Of a stretch of 64,000 nt of DNA, positions 22,797 through 35,580 are shown piece after piece. Source of the stretch: Isoetes taiwanensis. Its lineage: Eukaryota; Streptophyta; Lycopodiopsida; Isoetales; Isoetaceae. The translations under genes were made by a program, and so were the position numbers. Below the pieces are notes generated by a model that saw nothing but the letters and a program-made list of their open reading frames with translations, did not search any database and was not told the DNA's origin. The stretch spans positions 1,323,617 through 1,387,616 of the forward strand of contig JAJEKV010000032.1 in assembly GCA_021234155.1 (NCBI GenBank). Reading direction: 5' to 3'. The stretch's first letter is position 1, and the number at the start of each line of letters is the position of its first letter.

Positions 22797-25169
22797 CTAG
22801 CCGCAGGCGCCAAGAAAGCTGTTCCACATTTTTCTCCTTCGGTTCTTCTTATCAGGGATGAAACCTTTCACGAATTCCTTCCAGTTAGGTACCTCAATCA
22901 CAAGGTAAGGTGAAGGAGATTTGGAACTACACTCCCTGAAGAGTTGCATAAGCTCTGGAAGAGTCAATGCATCCGATCTTCTCATTAGAATCGAGTAGTT
23001 TCCAAAGAGAGCATCTATGTCATCATGGGTGTGTCCAACCATCATGAATCCCAGTTGAACCTGATCAAAAACATCCAACCAAACTAGGTATGACAAGTAC
23101 GAGAACAAGTACCTATTCTTGTTTTGACCCGAGCAATTATCAAGCTGCAAGTAGAGCCTCCTCGGCAACCTCTTTGATTCGTTAAGCCTCTTTGGAGGAG
23201 GCGAGAAATCACTTCTAGTGTCATTTGATACCTTTGTCCTCAAAGCCTCGGTGTTTATGCCCAACCACATTCAGGTCAATTTATATCTCTCAAATTGCCC
23301 CAACTGTCATTAGATGCATTCTCGAGAGTCTTCAACGCACGATTTAGTGATCCAGCATGAAAGTTACTGTCGTCACGCCAAAGATCCAAAGAAAAGTGAC
23401 CCAATGCACCGATGCCATGTCCATGCAGCAATGCTCCTGTTAGGCTGACCTTCAAGCATTCTCCTCTCCACAAAGACTTTGCTAACTTTCCTAGACGAGG
23501 AACCATGGTCTTGTTCTGATTCATTTTATCTTGTATAATGGTTAAGGCGTGCTCTGGAGAGCGGTGAGATAGAGCTCTCCAGGACCAATAAAGACTTCTA
23601 CATGAGATTTGAGCTGTCATATGTGCCTTTTTTTCAAATGCAAGCTCTCTTCTTTCATTTGGATCTCTTGTCTTAGCAAGCTTTTCCTTTATCACAATAC
23701 AACTATTGCACTTGGAGAAACTCTTGGCAATTGCAACCTCTGAACGGTTCTCTTTCCATCCAGATAGAAAGGACGAGGAGAGACATGCTTCCCGATCATC
23801 TCCATAACGGCAATATCTATCTCTTGGTGTATATCCTTTTTAGTCAATATGGAAGGTAGCCTCTTCACATTTTGTCTGATGCCCTCACTCGTAATTTTTG
23901 AACGGTGTGGCATTGTCTCCACATTTTCATCTATATACATCGATAGCACAGCATTACCAGCCAGTGTATGAGATCTTGGCTTCTTAGGACTACAATTTCC
24001 ATGTTCTCCAATTCTATGCCCCTCCATGAAGAGCTTCCTTCATTTGTAAAAGGTAGACATGTGAATGCCATACGCTCTATGCCTTGCTTTCACGCGTACC
24101 TGCTTATTACTTAGCATTCTATATTTCACTTTACCATTTTCAGAACAGAGGTCTAGCATATTATAGGCAAAGGTTGTTTGCTCCGAGCTTTTCATGTTCT
24201 AGTAGAAGGTCCTCATCTCGGCTACCTCTTTGGTTGTGAAATTAGCACATCTCCTCAGGAAGCACAATGATGACCTGAACTCGAGAATGGCACCAGCAGT
24301 GGTTTTTCTATCATATTTATTGAGTTTTGGACGTGCCCTAGGTCTCCAATTGACCATCTTGTAGGGTCATTTTGGGGCTATGCTCACATCCTGCTTCAGA
24401 CTATATGGTTCGATCTCCACATCCTTCTCCTTGACCGCTACCACTAGCCTGGACACAGGAACATCATCAACAAGCACCAATGCTATTGGCCATCTCCGAA
24501 GATCATGCATTTGTGGCATTTTTACACATGCTTGACAACGCATTGTAATCCTGGCCAGCAGAGGAAACAAGGCCACAATAGTAGCTCCGAACAATTCATT
24601 ACCCAATCTCACATCACCTACAACATGGTTCGGATCCGTAGAAATAATGACGCCAGTTGCATAAGCCAGATTGTAGCATTCAAGCAACGGAGTACATTGT
24701 CTCTCCATAAACTTCGATGGCCTGCAGTGTGTTGGTCTCTTGACCATCAAATGCATCCTTTTCTTGGCATTGCCAGTTGATGCGTTTAATCTGTGATGAG
24801 GGGTGCAAATGGCATGTGTCTCGTCGAATAGACCTTTGATAAATTTTTGTGCCAGAGAATAAAGGCACCCACAACCTCAGAAAGCGTCTCTATCTCTGTC
24901 TCTGGATATGGGAGTGGAAACTGCCCATCAAAGACTTCATGAAGCGAGACGACCACCCGACCCTTTGGCACACATTGTGATGGTGCATGAAAGTATGTGC
25001 TCTGCCTTGTGCTATCTTCATACCGAGCATGTGAAGTTCCACCACATCCTCCATTCTGCAGAAATAAGCGCTCGTCGGGTTCGCGGCGACGATCTTCACA
25101 ATCAAACTCCAAAGTTCTAGCCTTAACAATCACAGACACTCTACAAAGATTCATCATAATGCTCAGCAA
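22797..25169 (-). pseudogene. DUF7869-type DDE-like transposon protein, broken
   Basis: Four minus-strand frames follow one another: 25169-24786 (VVSLHEVFDGQFPLPYPETE..VVGAFILWHK), 24756-24367 (ISTDPNHVVGDVRLGNELFG), 24027-23692 with 23695-23276 (KMNQNKTMVPRL..VSLTGALLHGHGIG) and 23270-22797 (YLQLDNCSGQNKNRYLFSYL..VQLGFMMVGHTHDDIDALFG). The LDNCSGQNKN and GHTHDDID signatures define DUF7869, a ribonuclease-H-like domain found in transposon proteins of plants, animals and fungi. Acidic residues of both motifs are kept. The frames are interrupted by several stops and shifts, so the copy is dead. No terminal repeats were found. Confidence 0.75.
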
Positions 25170-25199
25170 AATCGCGATGGCGATGTTTGCTAGGGTTAG

Positions 25200-26130
25200 A
25201 GTTGAACCAGAAGGATGGGATGTTTGGTGAGACTAAATCTAAGACTTTCCTAGGATTTAAGAAATGCCAGATTTCCAATTTTCAACATGTAAAGCAGAAT
25301 ACAAATGCAATGACTCACAGAGAAAGCAGAATGCAATGACTCAGAGAGAAAGCAGAATGGTGTAACGGATCGCTGCGGCAATTCTTTTGAACTCGCTGAA
25401 ATCATTCAACCAAATCATTTACGGTGGCTGCAGATGCAAACGAAAAAAAATCCTTAGGTAGCATGTTGCAATTGACAAACAACCGGTGTAATGAGATTTA
25501 ACGGTGGTTAATCAGTATTCCCTATCGAGAAATTGTGTTCATGACAGGAAGACATCGAATATGGAACATCGAAAATCCTAATGGGCTACAGCAATTGCAA
25601 GTAGCTTTTAAGAGTGAAAACTGGAGGCTACAGATTGGGAGGGCACATGCTTCTTCTATGAAACCTGAGGGATCAATTTATGAAAATTAACGCTTCACAA
25701 TATGATATTTCACACATGAAATACCTGTATAATTCGCTGCGACTGAAATTCCTGCAATTTAGTGTTCAATTGCGAGGCGCTCTATTTGTTTTTATGGGCG
25801 CCTTCGATTTTGGATGAATCTGCCTTTTAAAGCTGTAATTCCAGTTCGATGCTAGTGCGCCTGTCAAGCTGCTTCAGAGACTAAACATTCCAAAAATATT
25901 CAAATATCGAATGTCCTTCCACCAAAAGCAGCGCCAAGAATGGATTCAAAATTCAAAAAAATGTTAACTTTCTTCTGTAATTTTAATATCAATTCCTGGC
26001 AGAAAAGGATAATTGTTTGTTCCTCGAGTGTTTTATGATCTGACACGTCACTAATAGAGGTTGTTAAGCGTCACCTTCTGGGTTTAAATTTCTCAATGGG
26101 ACGTCCACGTCAACCTACAGTAGGCAGACG
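25200..26130. other. Intergenic between the DUF7869 relic and region 3
   Basis: No gene recognised. GACTCACAGAGAAAGCAGAATG is partly duplicated at 25313-25358. One palindrome of the region-3 type (ATCGCGATGGCGAT) lies earlier at 25168-25183. Confidence 0.35.
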
Positions 26131-26869
26131 GAAAAGTGATTTTACAAGATTCCCTATGGCGCCGCCAGCCATTATGGCAGTGCTATAAATTTCTCATTTT
26201 CGCGAAAGAGTGGAAGAAATCACGAGCGCTTCGGAAGAATTTTAGCGCCAAGAGAATTTAGCGCTCAAAAAAGTCAGTGAAAATTTCCTACTTTTCCACC
26301 AACCATGCCTTCAAACAAAAAAAAAAAATCATACTTTTCCGCAACTTCTGTGTGCCCGTGATCCATGGCAAGAAGAGACCTTTTCAAAGAAGGTTAGTTT
26401 TCATGCTTCTTCCGAGTCCTTGGTCTAGCATCGTAATATCTTCTTTCATAGGAGTGAATGCTCTGCTCATCAAGATCGAGGTCGCGATCTTGCCAAGCAA
26501 TAGATATGCTGTCTCGCTAGGATCACGGCTGTGATCCTAGCGATTAAAAGAATTGCAAGAGTAGGCTAGTGTCATCTTGCTAAGATCTCCACCGCAATCT
26601 GGTTGAGCATGAGATGGAATGTGCTGGGAACAGTTGGGTTGCTGGGTCTAAAGCAGCAAGTGCTCATCAAGATCGCGTCTGTGATCCTGCTAAGCATCGC
26701 CTTTGCCTATATTAGCACTCTCTATGTTATTACTTTCTTCTTTATTCTTGCAGTGCTTCATAGAATCGCGGCCGCAATTGTTTGTAGCAAAGTTGTTTCT
26801 TCTTTACACCTGTTAGCCTGACCAGCTATTTTGTTTTTCAGTCTTGGAGCTATTCAAGGGGCCTAATGT

Positions 26870-27728
26870 CGAGCCTATGCGATCCTCACGCCTTCCAATG
26901 ATCGAAAATGATGCATGGAAATTGCACAAGCCATTCCACATATCAGAGGAGATCGTCAAAAAGACCTGTGCTTATTCTTCCGCACTGGTTCCGGTCCAGA
27001 TGATGTCAACCAGATAGGCATTGTTATTGCAATGTGGGAAGGCAACAAAAACAGCGTGCAAGACGCTCTCATATGTAGTGTCGAGGACACTCATCAACTC
27101 CAATTCTTGGAGTATGTAATGAAGTGAAGAAGCAAAGGGCTTTGGCTGGATTTTACCATCCTATGAGTCCTCCTTGTCAGGTATAAAAGGCAACATGGAT
27201 ATTTCTGTGGGGTTTTCTACATGTAGAAAGGGGTTATCAAATGATAAGAAACCTCCAAGCATAGCTTTGAAGGCCAAATGAGATGAAAAGATGCCTTCAA
27301 GGATGGATACCAATTGGCTAAGGGCAATGACCAAGAAAAGAAGTGTGAAATTCCTAACTGCTCTAGGCGAACCATCAGTTGGAAAATCCCCGCATGCGGA
27401 ACCCACACCTGTCATTGAGCCATCAGTTGTCGTCAATCCTACCGAACCCCTAGCCATGAAGGCCCCAGATGCACCTCCCAAGAAAATATCCACATTCAAG
27501 ATTAGACTACAACAAGACTATACCGATGACAGCTCCCAGCCGTCCAGTTCCCAAACACCTCCTTCAGTCAAAGGTGGGTCATCCTCAAATCATATGGAAT
27601 GGCCAAATGCACCCAACAGCAACTCTGGTTTGAGGTTTAATCCTGAGGAAGAGAAGATGATATGGAGCAAGCACGGGGGAGTGGTCCACGGTGAATGGGT
27701 TACTGGAATTATGGTGAATACTATGTAA
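26870..27728 (+). pseudogene. Unrecognised coding frames, region 3 cassette
   Basis: The frame 27291-27728 (MPSRMDTNWLRAMTKKRSVK..APPKKISTFKIRLQQD) is low in complexity, rich in Pro/Ser/Thr, and ends with EEEKMIWSKHGGVVHGEWVT. Upstream frames from 26860 (MIENDAWKLHKPFHISEEIV) are shifted. I recognise no domain. Gene piece of unknown role inside region 3. Confidence 0.3.
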
Positions 27729-27729
27729 A

Positions 27730-28900
27730 TGCTATTCTTAAGGTCACTTAATAATATAAAGGGGCATAGGATAACATAACATTTGGGTGTGAAGAACCAT
27801 TGATATTTATGGAAGGGGTTGAGGCACTATCATTAGGATGATTATTTGGTTGGGAAAAAGTCCATAGATAATATCTCATATGATGTCATATAATCTAATT
27901 AAAGGCAAGGAGATATTTTGAGAAAAAAGGCAACTGCTTGCTAAAAAAGGCTAAAGTCGCAGAGAGATCTATAAATAGAACCTAAACTTCAGTTGGACAT
28001 ATCTCGGCAACCAGAGGTCGAATTGCAGCGACCTTTACTTCGTTGGAACCGGTTCGGAGTCTAGTTTCCGAATTGGGGTGGCACATATCTAGTTTATCTA
28101 TATAACGGAGTAATGGCCGAAAAGGTGACAGGGGTCACAAATTACTGCTACAGCGACTTTACAGATTTGCAATTACTTTCTGATATGTGGCTACATGGAG
28201 TAGTGAGATTAGCCTGAAAGGCCAATAAGCCAATGCCAGAACTTTGTATTTGCTATAGTACTTGTGGTTTGCCATAACCCAGTGGATCCGGTTGGGTGGT
28301 TAATGGTGCTGCCATATCACTTGTGCATGAATAAAGTTTCTTTAGTCCAGTGTTCTATTATTTCATTATGGTTCTATGATTCTGTGTTATTACAACTTCC
28401 CAAATATACATGAATCGTATCAGAAGAGCAAACTGTTCTTAAACTGGAGCAGTTCAAGTGATTCTATCAGATGGACGTAAATTGGTTTATGAAAGTATGC
28501 ATATTTGATTTGAGCCAGCTCCAGCAAATCTAATCCATAGAATGTGCTCCAATGACCATGTGCATATATTGGTTAAGAGCTTCCACAGTTACCCCACATA
28601 AGTGTTGGCACCTGCGGATGTGGTGCCATTTGACCTCATTACCAGATAATTCTTTAAAGAAATTATTGTGATCACGATCGGTATTTAACAATTGTAGATC
28701 TTATTTTACAGAAAAAAGATCACCTGGAGCACACTAGAGGATTTGGAGGGGAAAGTTTTTTATATAATATCTGGGAATCACAGCATATGTGTTGCAGAGC
28801 TGCTTTGTGGAGTTGTTGGAAAATTGAAGCAGCAACTAGAATTTGCAAAGGCATATGCACGAAGAAGAACAAGGGTGCTTAACGGGAACTTGATAGACAA
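27730..28900. other. Non-coding stretch within region 3
   Basis: No frame with family likeness, probably intron or decayed DNA between the cassette frames. Nothing else seen. Confidence 0.35.
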
Positions 28901-28929
28901 GGAATACATCGAGTTTTAGCATTCAATAT

Positions 28930-30840
28930 AATGAGGTGATTGCAAACATGGTGTATAAAGAGCCGCTCATAGAAACACTTCAACAGCTTCGGCATCAGCA
29001 TAAGGCATACAGTTGTCCTGCTCAAGGACCGATTGGCACTGCAACGACCTCAACATGGAAGGTATATGTTTATTTTAGCTCATCACGATGGCGGTGGCAA
29101 TTCTGATGACCTCTTCCTTGTAGGATTTTGTTGATATAGCCACTACCACATTAAAGGTAAAGGAGCTAAAGGATGAGAAACAATTTATTTTTTTAGAGGA
29201 GAGGGTGGAGGAAACCGGCGGATGTGGTTACAAAATGGGTGGGCAGGAAATTATATGATGATCACGGTCATCCCGCAGAAAAACCACGGTCAGCCCCAGA
29301 AAAACCAAGCAAAGATTTTTTCAATAAAACTTGGCTCAGATACCTCCGAGGCATGTCCAACGCAGAGCTAGCCCAATTGCTAGATGAAATTAGAAGGAAA
29401 GACCTACCTAAAAAGTGCAAACGGGTATTAGAAGCGGGTTTGATTTCAAGCAAAGGGCAATTGACATCAGAATTTTAACGTTCGTGAGGAGGGAAATTTT
29501 GTCTGATGCCAGTAGCGTTCTCGAAAAGGAATACATGGTTTTTGAAGAGCTGCTAGTGGATTTTCTAGATTTTAGTGAACAAAGGATATTAGATATTACT
29601 GGTGCCGATGCCGAATACGTGAACGGCAATTGGAATAAAGATCATGTGCTTGGTAACTTGCCCATTTCCTTTTTGGAACCTATCAGATCGATATTAAAGC
29701 CGGAAGAGACAAGGAGAATGAAGGAGAAAAACAATATTCACGAAAGAGGGTATTCCTGTGTCTGCCAATGTATCTGAGAATGCAACCCTGGCCTTTATTG
29801 ATTTATATAGTATAATCAAAGTATGGGAATGGAAGAGATACTTGGAGCTGTTTACAAGGATAGCCAGCATGACAACAGCGAAGGTTTATCATTTGGTTAT
29901 ATTAATGCACTCTGTGGGCTTGCCAAACTGTTTGTACAGTCAGAACCAAAATCCAGGGAGGTTTGCATATTTCCGTGGGCACATATGACGAGCAAGGTTG
30001 GGTGAGCAAAAAGAAGGTGAAGGAAGATCAAATATTCCATCACTCACATGTGTGTCAACAGGAGAGAGGCACGTCTTCTGCCAGTACAACCTGAATTAGA
30101 ACTATACCTCAACCAATTGAACAATGCTCCGAAGAGCACCCCCTTGCCACCCATGCCACTGACTGGAAATGCGGATGAATATGAAAAAATAAAATAAAAA
30201 AAACCAGACCTACTTCACAGGTAAGCCGAGATACAGTTGGGCTGCACTGGATGGAGACCATGTCTTGAAATGCCAGTTAAAAATATCATACACATATCAT
30301 ATTATTGCTCAGCTGGTGCCTCAAGAGGGTTGCGTCCTAGACTTCTTTTCTGCTGGCACAACTTCGCGTGTTGCACTCATGCAAGGAAAGCAGAGTGTGG
30401 CATTTGAGAAAGACGATAAAATATGCAGATTTCTTAGATCTTTCCTTGAAATGCTGGAGAAAATGGCAACTGGTATTTCGGAAGAAGAGAAAGCAGAGGA
30501 CGAGAATGTACAAGAGGGTGACACTTCAAGGATTAATCTCAGGATTACCCAAGGTACAGACTTATCTAATCTGGATCAGATATTACAAGGGCTGGATGAG
30601 AAGAGCTACAAGGAAAGAATGCAAGAGACAAAAAGACTATTGGAGTCCACTGAGAAAGATATCGAGGCCTTAGAACCTACTTTTCAAAAGCTTGAATATC
30701 TTAATCAGTTTCTTCATCGCGCATTACCCATGGTTATAGGGGAAGGTATATTTGAATATATGGGCTCTGACGATACTGAAAATAACGAGGTCAAAGAATG
30801 TGGAACCCATGCTTGCACGACATTGCCTGCAAAAGGTTAA
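28930..30840 (+). pseudogene. DNA-methylase-like (N4/N6 class, SAM-binding motif) coding region, broken
   Basis: Frames 29224-29478, 29415-29777, 29823-30005 and 30265-30840 form a decayed coding region. The last one contains QLVPQEGCVLDFFSAGTTSR followed by VALMQGKQSVAFEKD. The VLDxFSAGTTS..A...GK..VAFEKD pattern is the SAM-binding motif I and the acidic end of strand 2 seen in N4/N6 DNA methylases (PF01555-type DPFAGSGTT..A...GR..IGIE). The catalytic (D/S)PP(Y/F) motif is not visible. After it comes a coiled, acidic tail (KERMQETKRLLESTEKDIEA). A small-molecule or RNA methylase, or another Rossmann protein, is the alternative. Confidence 0.4.
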
Positions 30841-31604
30841 AAATATTTCATTCTACCGAGTTCTCAAATGAGCTACAATGGGAGTTGCTTGGATCTGACG
30901 TCCTCGGCGACTAAGAATCAGTCCTTGTAAACTAACATGCGCAGTAAACTGCTCAGGCCATGGAAATTGAAGTGCCAGAAGTGACGGGCTATTCAGAGAT
31001 GGATACCTCTCGGGATATAGAAATTGGGAAAGAGTATGTTCTGCGGATAGCTAAAGAACTTGGTGTGACACTGAATCTGTATTAGAAACTCAATGATTTC
31101 ATCGCTCAGGCGATCTTGTGTACATGATACAACAAATGATGAATAAGAATGATCATCTTGAATATTCAATGTTTGTATGTCTTTTGTTATTACCGTCTAT
31201 GTTCTGTTATCGAGAAGATCGCCATGGCGATCTTCTTCAGCATGTTCTTATTATAAAAATTGACTTGTAATAGTCCTGTGAACGTTATTTGCAAGTTTTG
31301 TCCTTATTTAATTTTTTGAAGCAATTAGCCAAGTTACTCTTTAATTGCCAAAAAGTTTTGCCATCGCGATCCTCACAATCATTTTAGCATTTTTTTTTCC
31401 CATTCGCTTTTAGTCAAGCAAGGGCGTGGGAAAGACCCCTTGAATACAATTTCACACACGCTATAATTTCCTGGCATAATTTTTGGAATAAAACACCAAC
31501 TTCTGCTTCAGTCCAACCATATTTTGCATCATGTGGATAGCATGCAACATATTTCGTGCTCAAATAGAATTTTAAATTTCTCAAATTAATTAATGGTTGC
31601 ATAA

Positions 31605-32575
31605 TTCCCCAAATGCATTTAGTCAATCTTGGCATGGCGTCCAACAATTAATATTTTATACCACCTTCCTTGGTCTTAAGGATTTTTCAAGCATGCCCTT
31701 GCTTCTAAAGCCAATCCTGCCTTGTTATCTTCTAATGGGAGTCAGCTTTGGTGGTGGGCCCCTGACTTTGTGGCTCAAAAAGATGGAATCCTTCTTTCAT
31801 TCATTAGTTGTATGCCTTCCTGAGCATAGAGTTTTATTCCTAGCACATATTCTCCTCTTCTGCACCGTAAGCCAATCAGCCCTTAGATCACTTTTCGACT
31901 AGTAGCATCTAACTAGTTGAGTACTTTTTGTTGCAGATGTACTTAGATTGGAGCTTTGCTCTGATATATACAGTAATAATGAAGAGTTAAGCATGTTAAG
32001 AACATGCTAGCTATTAAAGTTTTGCATTGTCATTCTCAAAGCATGTTAAAAAGCTATTTTAGTCATTGTCATGAATTTAAGTCTTGGTGTGCTACAAAAA
32101 GTCTTCAAGCCCTTCCTAGTACACCTTTAATTGTCTGTCTTTTTATCATTTTCATAGTAGCCAAGTTTCCCTCTCTCGACGATGTTCAGTCTGTGATTAC
32201 GTCTAATTCTTTCTATCATCAACTTACTGGTCTTTCTAAGCGACCATCCTTTTGTCACTTTGCTTTTGAGCTTTGAAAATCATACTTTGTCATCCCGTAT
32301 GAGGAAGAAACCTCTACTCCAATATATGATAGAAGATATCATTGACTGCTTTGCTAGGCATGTCCCATGTTGCACTACTTGAACACCTATTGCAGACTTT
32401 AGATAGTATGTCTAGTGGCTTGTTTATAAGAGGAATTCGTGTCTCACGCCATGGCCAATACATTCGCCAAAAACCCATCTCTTACTCGCTAAGAACCTGA
32501 TTAAATAGTTGCATTTCTACCTTTGGTCAGAATCCTCAACTCTTTAGAAATCATTCAGCTAGACGTGGGGGCCAC
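31605..32575 (+). repeat. Family-A dispersed repeat, copy 3 (5'-truncated)
   Basis: Begins at CCCCAAATGCATTTAGTC and runs to AGCTAGACGTGGGGGCC with an internal deletion near 32358. Same blocks as copies 1, 2 and 4. Supplies the empty-site sequence for reading the insertion in copy 4. Confidence 0.75.
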
Positions 32576-32599
32576 TCTTGCTGTACCTATAGAATCTTC

Positions 32600-34179
32600 A
32601 ATCATGAACATTGGAAAGCACAAGATCTAAGAACACCGACCCTAGGATCATTCAATCAACATGTTTTTTCCATCTACAACATAGTTGCAAGGGTAATCCA
32701 CAGTGCGTTAACACATTATCCCGAGCGCTCTTACCCAAAGGGTGCCGTACTAAACCAAAATGGTTTAGAAGATTAATCTGGCAAAAGAAAAAGCAGAGAC
32801 AGATAAAACTAGGGAATTGGTTAGATACACAACCAAGAACGTTTTTGGTCTCTGATCTTTGCAAAGCCCGCCCAATCATGTCTAGATCTGTAAGATTTGC
32901 TACAATGGGTGCACTCATTGTACTTCTTTGCAAATTCAAGACAGATGGAGGCCGTGAATGTAGTAGAAGAACTCTTCACCATAAATGATGTGCTTGAAGC
33001 TCTGAAATGTATGAAAAATGGTAAAGCATCAGATTTAGAAGGCCTAAGCACAGAACTGCTAAAATGGGGGAATAAACAACTTATTGAAGTGGTTACTCGT
33101 CTTCTCAACCAAGCAGTAATTAGTGGGCTGCCCAAAACTTGGAAGGTCGGGAAAATCATACCAGTCCATAAATCAAGAAGCAAGGCAGATGTGAGAAACT
33201 ATCGAACTATTATGGTTGGTAGTATCTTCTCCAAGCTGTTAGGCAGTCTATTGGAAATAAAATTAAGTACATGGGCTGAAGAACACGAAAAAAGAGCAAA
33301 GTGTCAGGCAGGTTTCAGAAAACAGCATAACACAATGGATCATGTACTTACACTGCGGGCAATGATAGAAAAAGCAAAAGAGCCGAGAAAAACATTGTTC
33401 CTGGCATTCATAGACTTCTCCAAAGCTTTCGATACCGTACCCAGAGACGGCTTGGGAATTCGGCTGAAACAGATTGGTGTTCCTGACTCTCTTAGAGGCA
33501 CCGTTGCGAGACTATATGAGGAAGTTATAGCCAAAGTTGCAGCAGATATAAGGGAGGTCAGTAGCACAATCGGAGTAAGACAAGGATGCCCTCTGTCACC
33601 GACCTTGTTTGGTATATACATAGACGAGCTGGAAAATTGGCTTAGAGTCAGAGGGATTGCTGGAACTAGACTCGGTGATTGCTTAGTACAACTGCTACTA
33701 TATGCCGATGATGTTGTCCTAATTGCAGACACTCCAGCAGGACTCCAAAGGCATCTTGATAATCTTGCATATTTTTGCGCAGCAAAGAGTATGACAGTGA
33801 ATCTAAACAAGTCAAAAATCATAGTCTTTGGTACAGTGGCACGACCAGTTTTCATGTATCAAGGGAACCAGCTTGACATAGTGGATAGTTACAAATACTT
33901 GGGATTAGAGATATGCTCGAATTATAAATGGGTGAATGTGTTAGGAAAAGAACCACGAGGTGGAAAAGTGGCACTATATGGTATCTTTGGCGGATGTCAC
34001 GGGGCGGACTCCGCATTGGAATCTAAAAAGTTACTCTTTAAGACTCTTGTGCAGACAGTCGTGTTATATGGCACACCAATCTGGGGGGCTTCCATTTATG
34101 TGAAATTGTGGAAAGAGGTGGAAATTGTCCTTAAGCTCTTCTTATATGAGGAATTGGAAGTAAAGAAGCAGACACCATA
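32600..34179 (+). pseudogene. LINE ORF2 reverse transcriptase, 5' part (split by element 1)
   Basis: A long open frame (from about 32897) carries the reverse transcriptase core: FTINDVLEALKCMKNGKAS, RNYRTIMVGSIFSKLL, motif A FLAFIDFSKAFDTVPRDGLG, motif B VRQGCPLSPTLFGIYIDELE and motif C LLYADDVVLIAD with both catalytic Asp residues, then NLNKSKIIVFG. Frames before 32897 give further LINE sequence with stops. The reading stops being LINE at codon TPY, where CACTACAA begins at 34180. The remainder resumes at 46795. The core could have been active before the insertion; the 5' and 3' ends are decayed. Confidence 0.9.
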
Positions 34180-34725
34180 CACTACAAGGGATCGTCGACG
34201 TCCAACGACGTCGCGTCGTCGATGAACGTCGGATCGTCGTCGTTGATCGACGACATCGTCGTTCAACGACGACAACGTCGTTTCGACGTCGTTCAACGAC
34301 GGTCATCAGGGCTGACGTGTCGGATTTGCCTGCGTGGCATGGGTACTGCTGCCAAGCTGGCAGGCCTGCGTGTCAAACACGTCAGCTAAACGTCGTTCAA
34401 CGACGTTTCACAGAGCTGACGTCGCGCCGCGTCATGCGTGGAAATGGGCAGTTGCCAAGCTGGCAGCCTGCGTGTCAAGACGCGCCAGCGTGCCGTCGTT
34501 GAACGACGTTGCACAACGCTGACGTGTCACGTCTGCCTGCGTGGCATGGTGCTGGTGCCAAGCTGGCAGCCTGCGTGTCAAGACGCGTCAGCGTGCCGTC
34601 GTTGAACGACGTTGCACAACGCTGACGTGTCACGTCAGCCTGCGTGGCATGGTGCTGGTGCCAGGCGCTGCGCTGCGGTCAAGACATCGCCAGTTTTAAA
34701 CGTCGTTTAACGACGTGACCACGAA
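34180..34725. repeat. Left subterminal palindrome array of element 1
   Basis: Dense CGTCGTTCAACGACG-like palindromes (34242-34300, 34392, 34495, 34597, 34699). From 34312 four head-to-tail units of about 101-107 bp start with GCTGACGTG and each contain CTGGCAGCCTGCGTGTCAA-type and CGTCGTTGAACGACG sequence. In CACTA elements such subterminal repeats bind the element's own proteins; that role is inferred here. Confidence 0.85.
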
Positions 34726-34749
34726 GGAATTTTTTTTTTTTGCCAAATA

Positions 34750-34776
34750 AAAACCCTAACCCTAACCCTAACCCTA
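34750..34776. repeat. Short telomere-like tract (CCCTAA)4
   Basis: Four CCCTAA units. This is the TTAGGG type, not the usual plant TTTAGGG. Directly inside the left subterminal array, so transposon-internal rather than chromosomal telomere. Confidence 0.7.
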
Positions 34777-35304
34777 CATCCACGTTATAAGTGGATCCAT
34801 CAAGATTTCTTTGTTATTCTTATTTTTTGAGTGTTCTTCCTATCTTGCTATAATGGTCCGTGTAGTTGAAGACCACCTTCGCTGATATGTTCCTTCTAGC
34901 GGTAATCCTCCTCCTCCAAGGAAGACAACTCCAAAGAACCCCCGCTTCTCTCGGCTGAGAACCCTCCCTTCACCATCGTGGCAAAGATGAGTGAAAAGGA
35001 GCTTCGATTGCACTAACATCCGGCGTTCCATGCGGGAACGGCGGGTAGAATGGCTCACCGTGAGCCAAACAAAGAGAAAACGACATTAATGGTGCGGATA
35101 ATGATGCAAATGGTTGCATCAAACCGCCACGCCCTCGGGATGGACATAAGTAATGTATAAGTTTTTTTTTATGAATGGAAACAATAAGTTTTTTATCTAT
35201 TTGTGTTGTCGTTGTATAAGCTTATTTTATGAATGGGAACAATCGTATTTTTATTTATTTGTGTTATTTGTATTGTATGTTGTTTTCATTTATGTTAAAC
35301 AATC

Positions 35305-35580
35305 ACGGTTTGGTCGTTTAACGACGTTATGATCATTTGACGCCGTTAAACGACGTCATGATCATCGACGTGGCATATGAGGGGCATCGACGGCGCAAAG
35401 CCGATGTGGCATGCCTAGGTGTCGGGACGGCGTCGGCTTTGGCGTCGTTAAACGGCGTCGCCACAGACGTCGATAAACGGCGTCAAATATGGCGGAACCC
35501 ATTTCGGGTTATTTACTTGTTATTTTCACTCGTTTGTTTCGGATTTTTTTGCTCGTGGGTCTTCATAAGGTAAGATCTAC
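35305..35580 (+). promoter_or_regulatory. Internal palindrome cluster before cassette 1
   Basis: GTCGTTTAACGACG, CGCCGTTAAACGACG, GGCGTCGTTAAACGGCG and GTCGATAAACGGCG occur at 35312-35485, followed by a possible first exon ending at a splice donor (CATAAGGTAAGAT, about 35570). The same arrangement precedes cassette 2 at 40.57-40.83 kb. I read it as an element promoter and leader. Confidence 0.45.

Larger units (their letters stand above)
26130..31400 (+). mobile_element. Region 3: candidate giant element with GATCGC-type palindromes
   Basis: Imperfect palindromes of the form AAGATCGC..GCGATCTT cluster at the left (26472-26491, 26517-26540, 26669-26688, 26762-26775) and at the right (31101-31114, 31212-31238, 31360-31376) of a 5-kb block with broken coding frames on the plus strand. 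A likely promoter (CTATAAAT, 26182) precedes the first frame. The layout copies that of elements 1 and 2, but no terminal repeats or target duplication could be fixed, so the limits are approximate and the class unknown. Confidence 0.4.

Noticed and set aside
26040-26070. CACTAATAG near 26049 as a CACTA end of region 3
   Set aside because: No matching inverted end or 3-bp duplication near 31.4 kb.
34096-34522. Arg-rich frames crossing the left end of element 1
   Set aside because: Open because of the GC-rich CGTCGTT repeats; the LINE frame ends at 34179.
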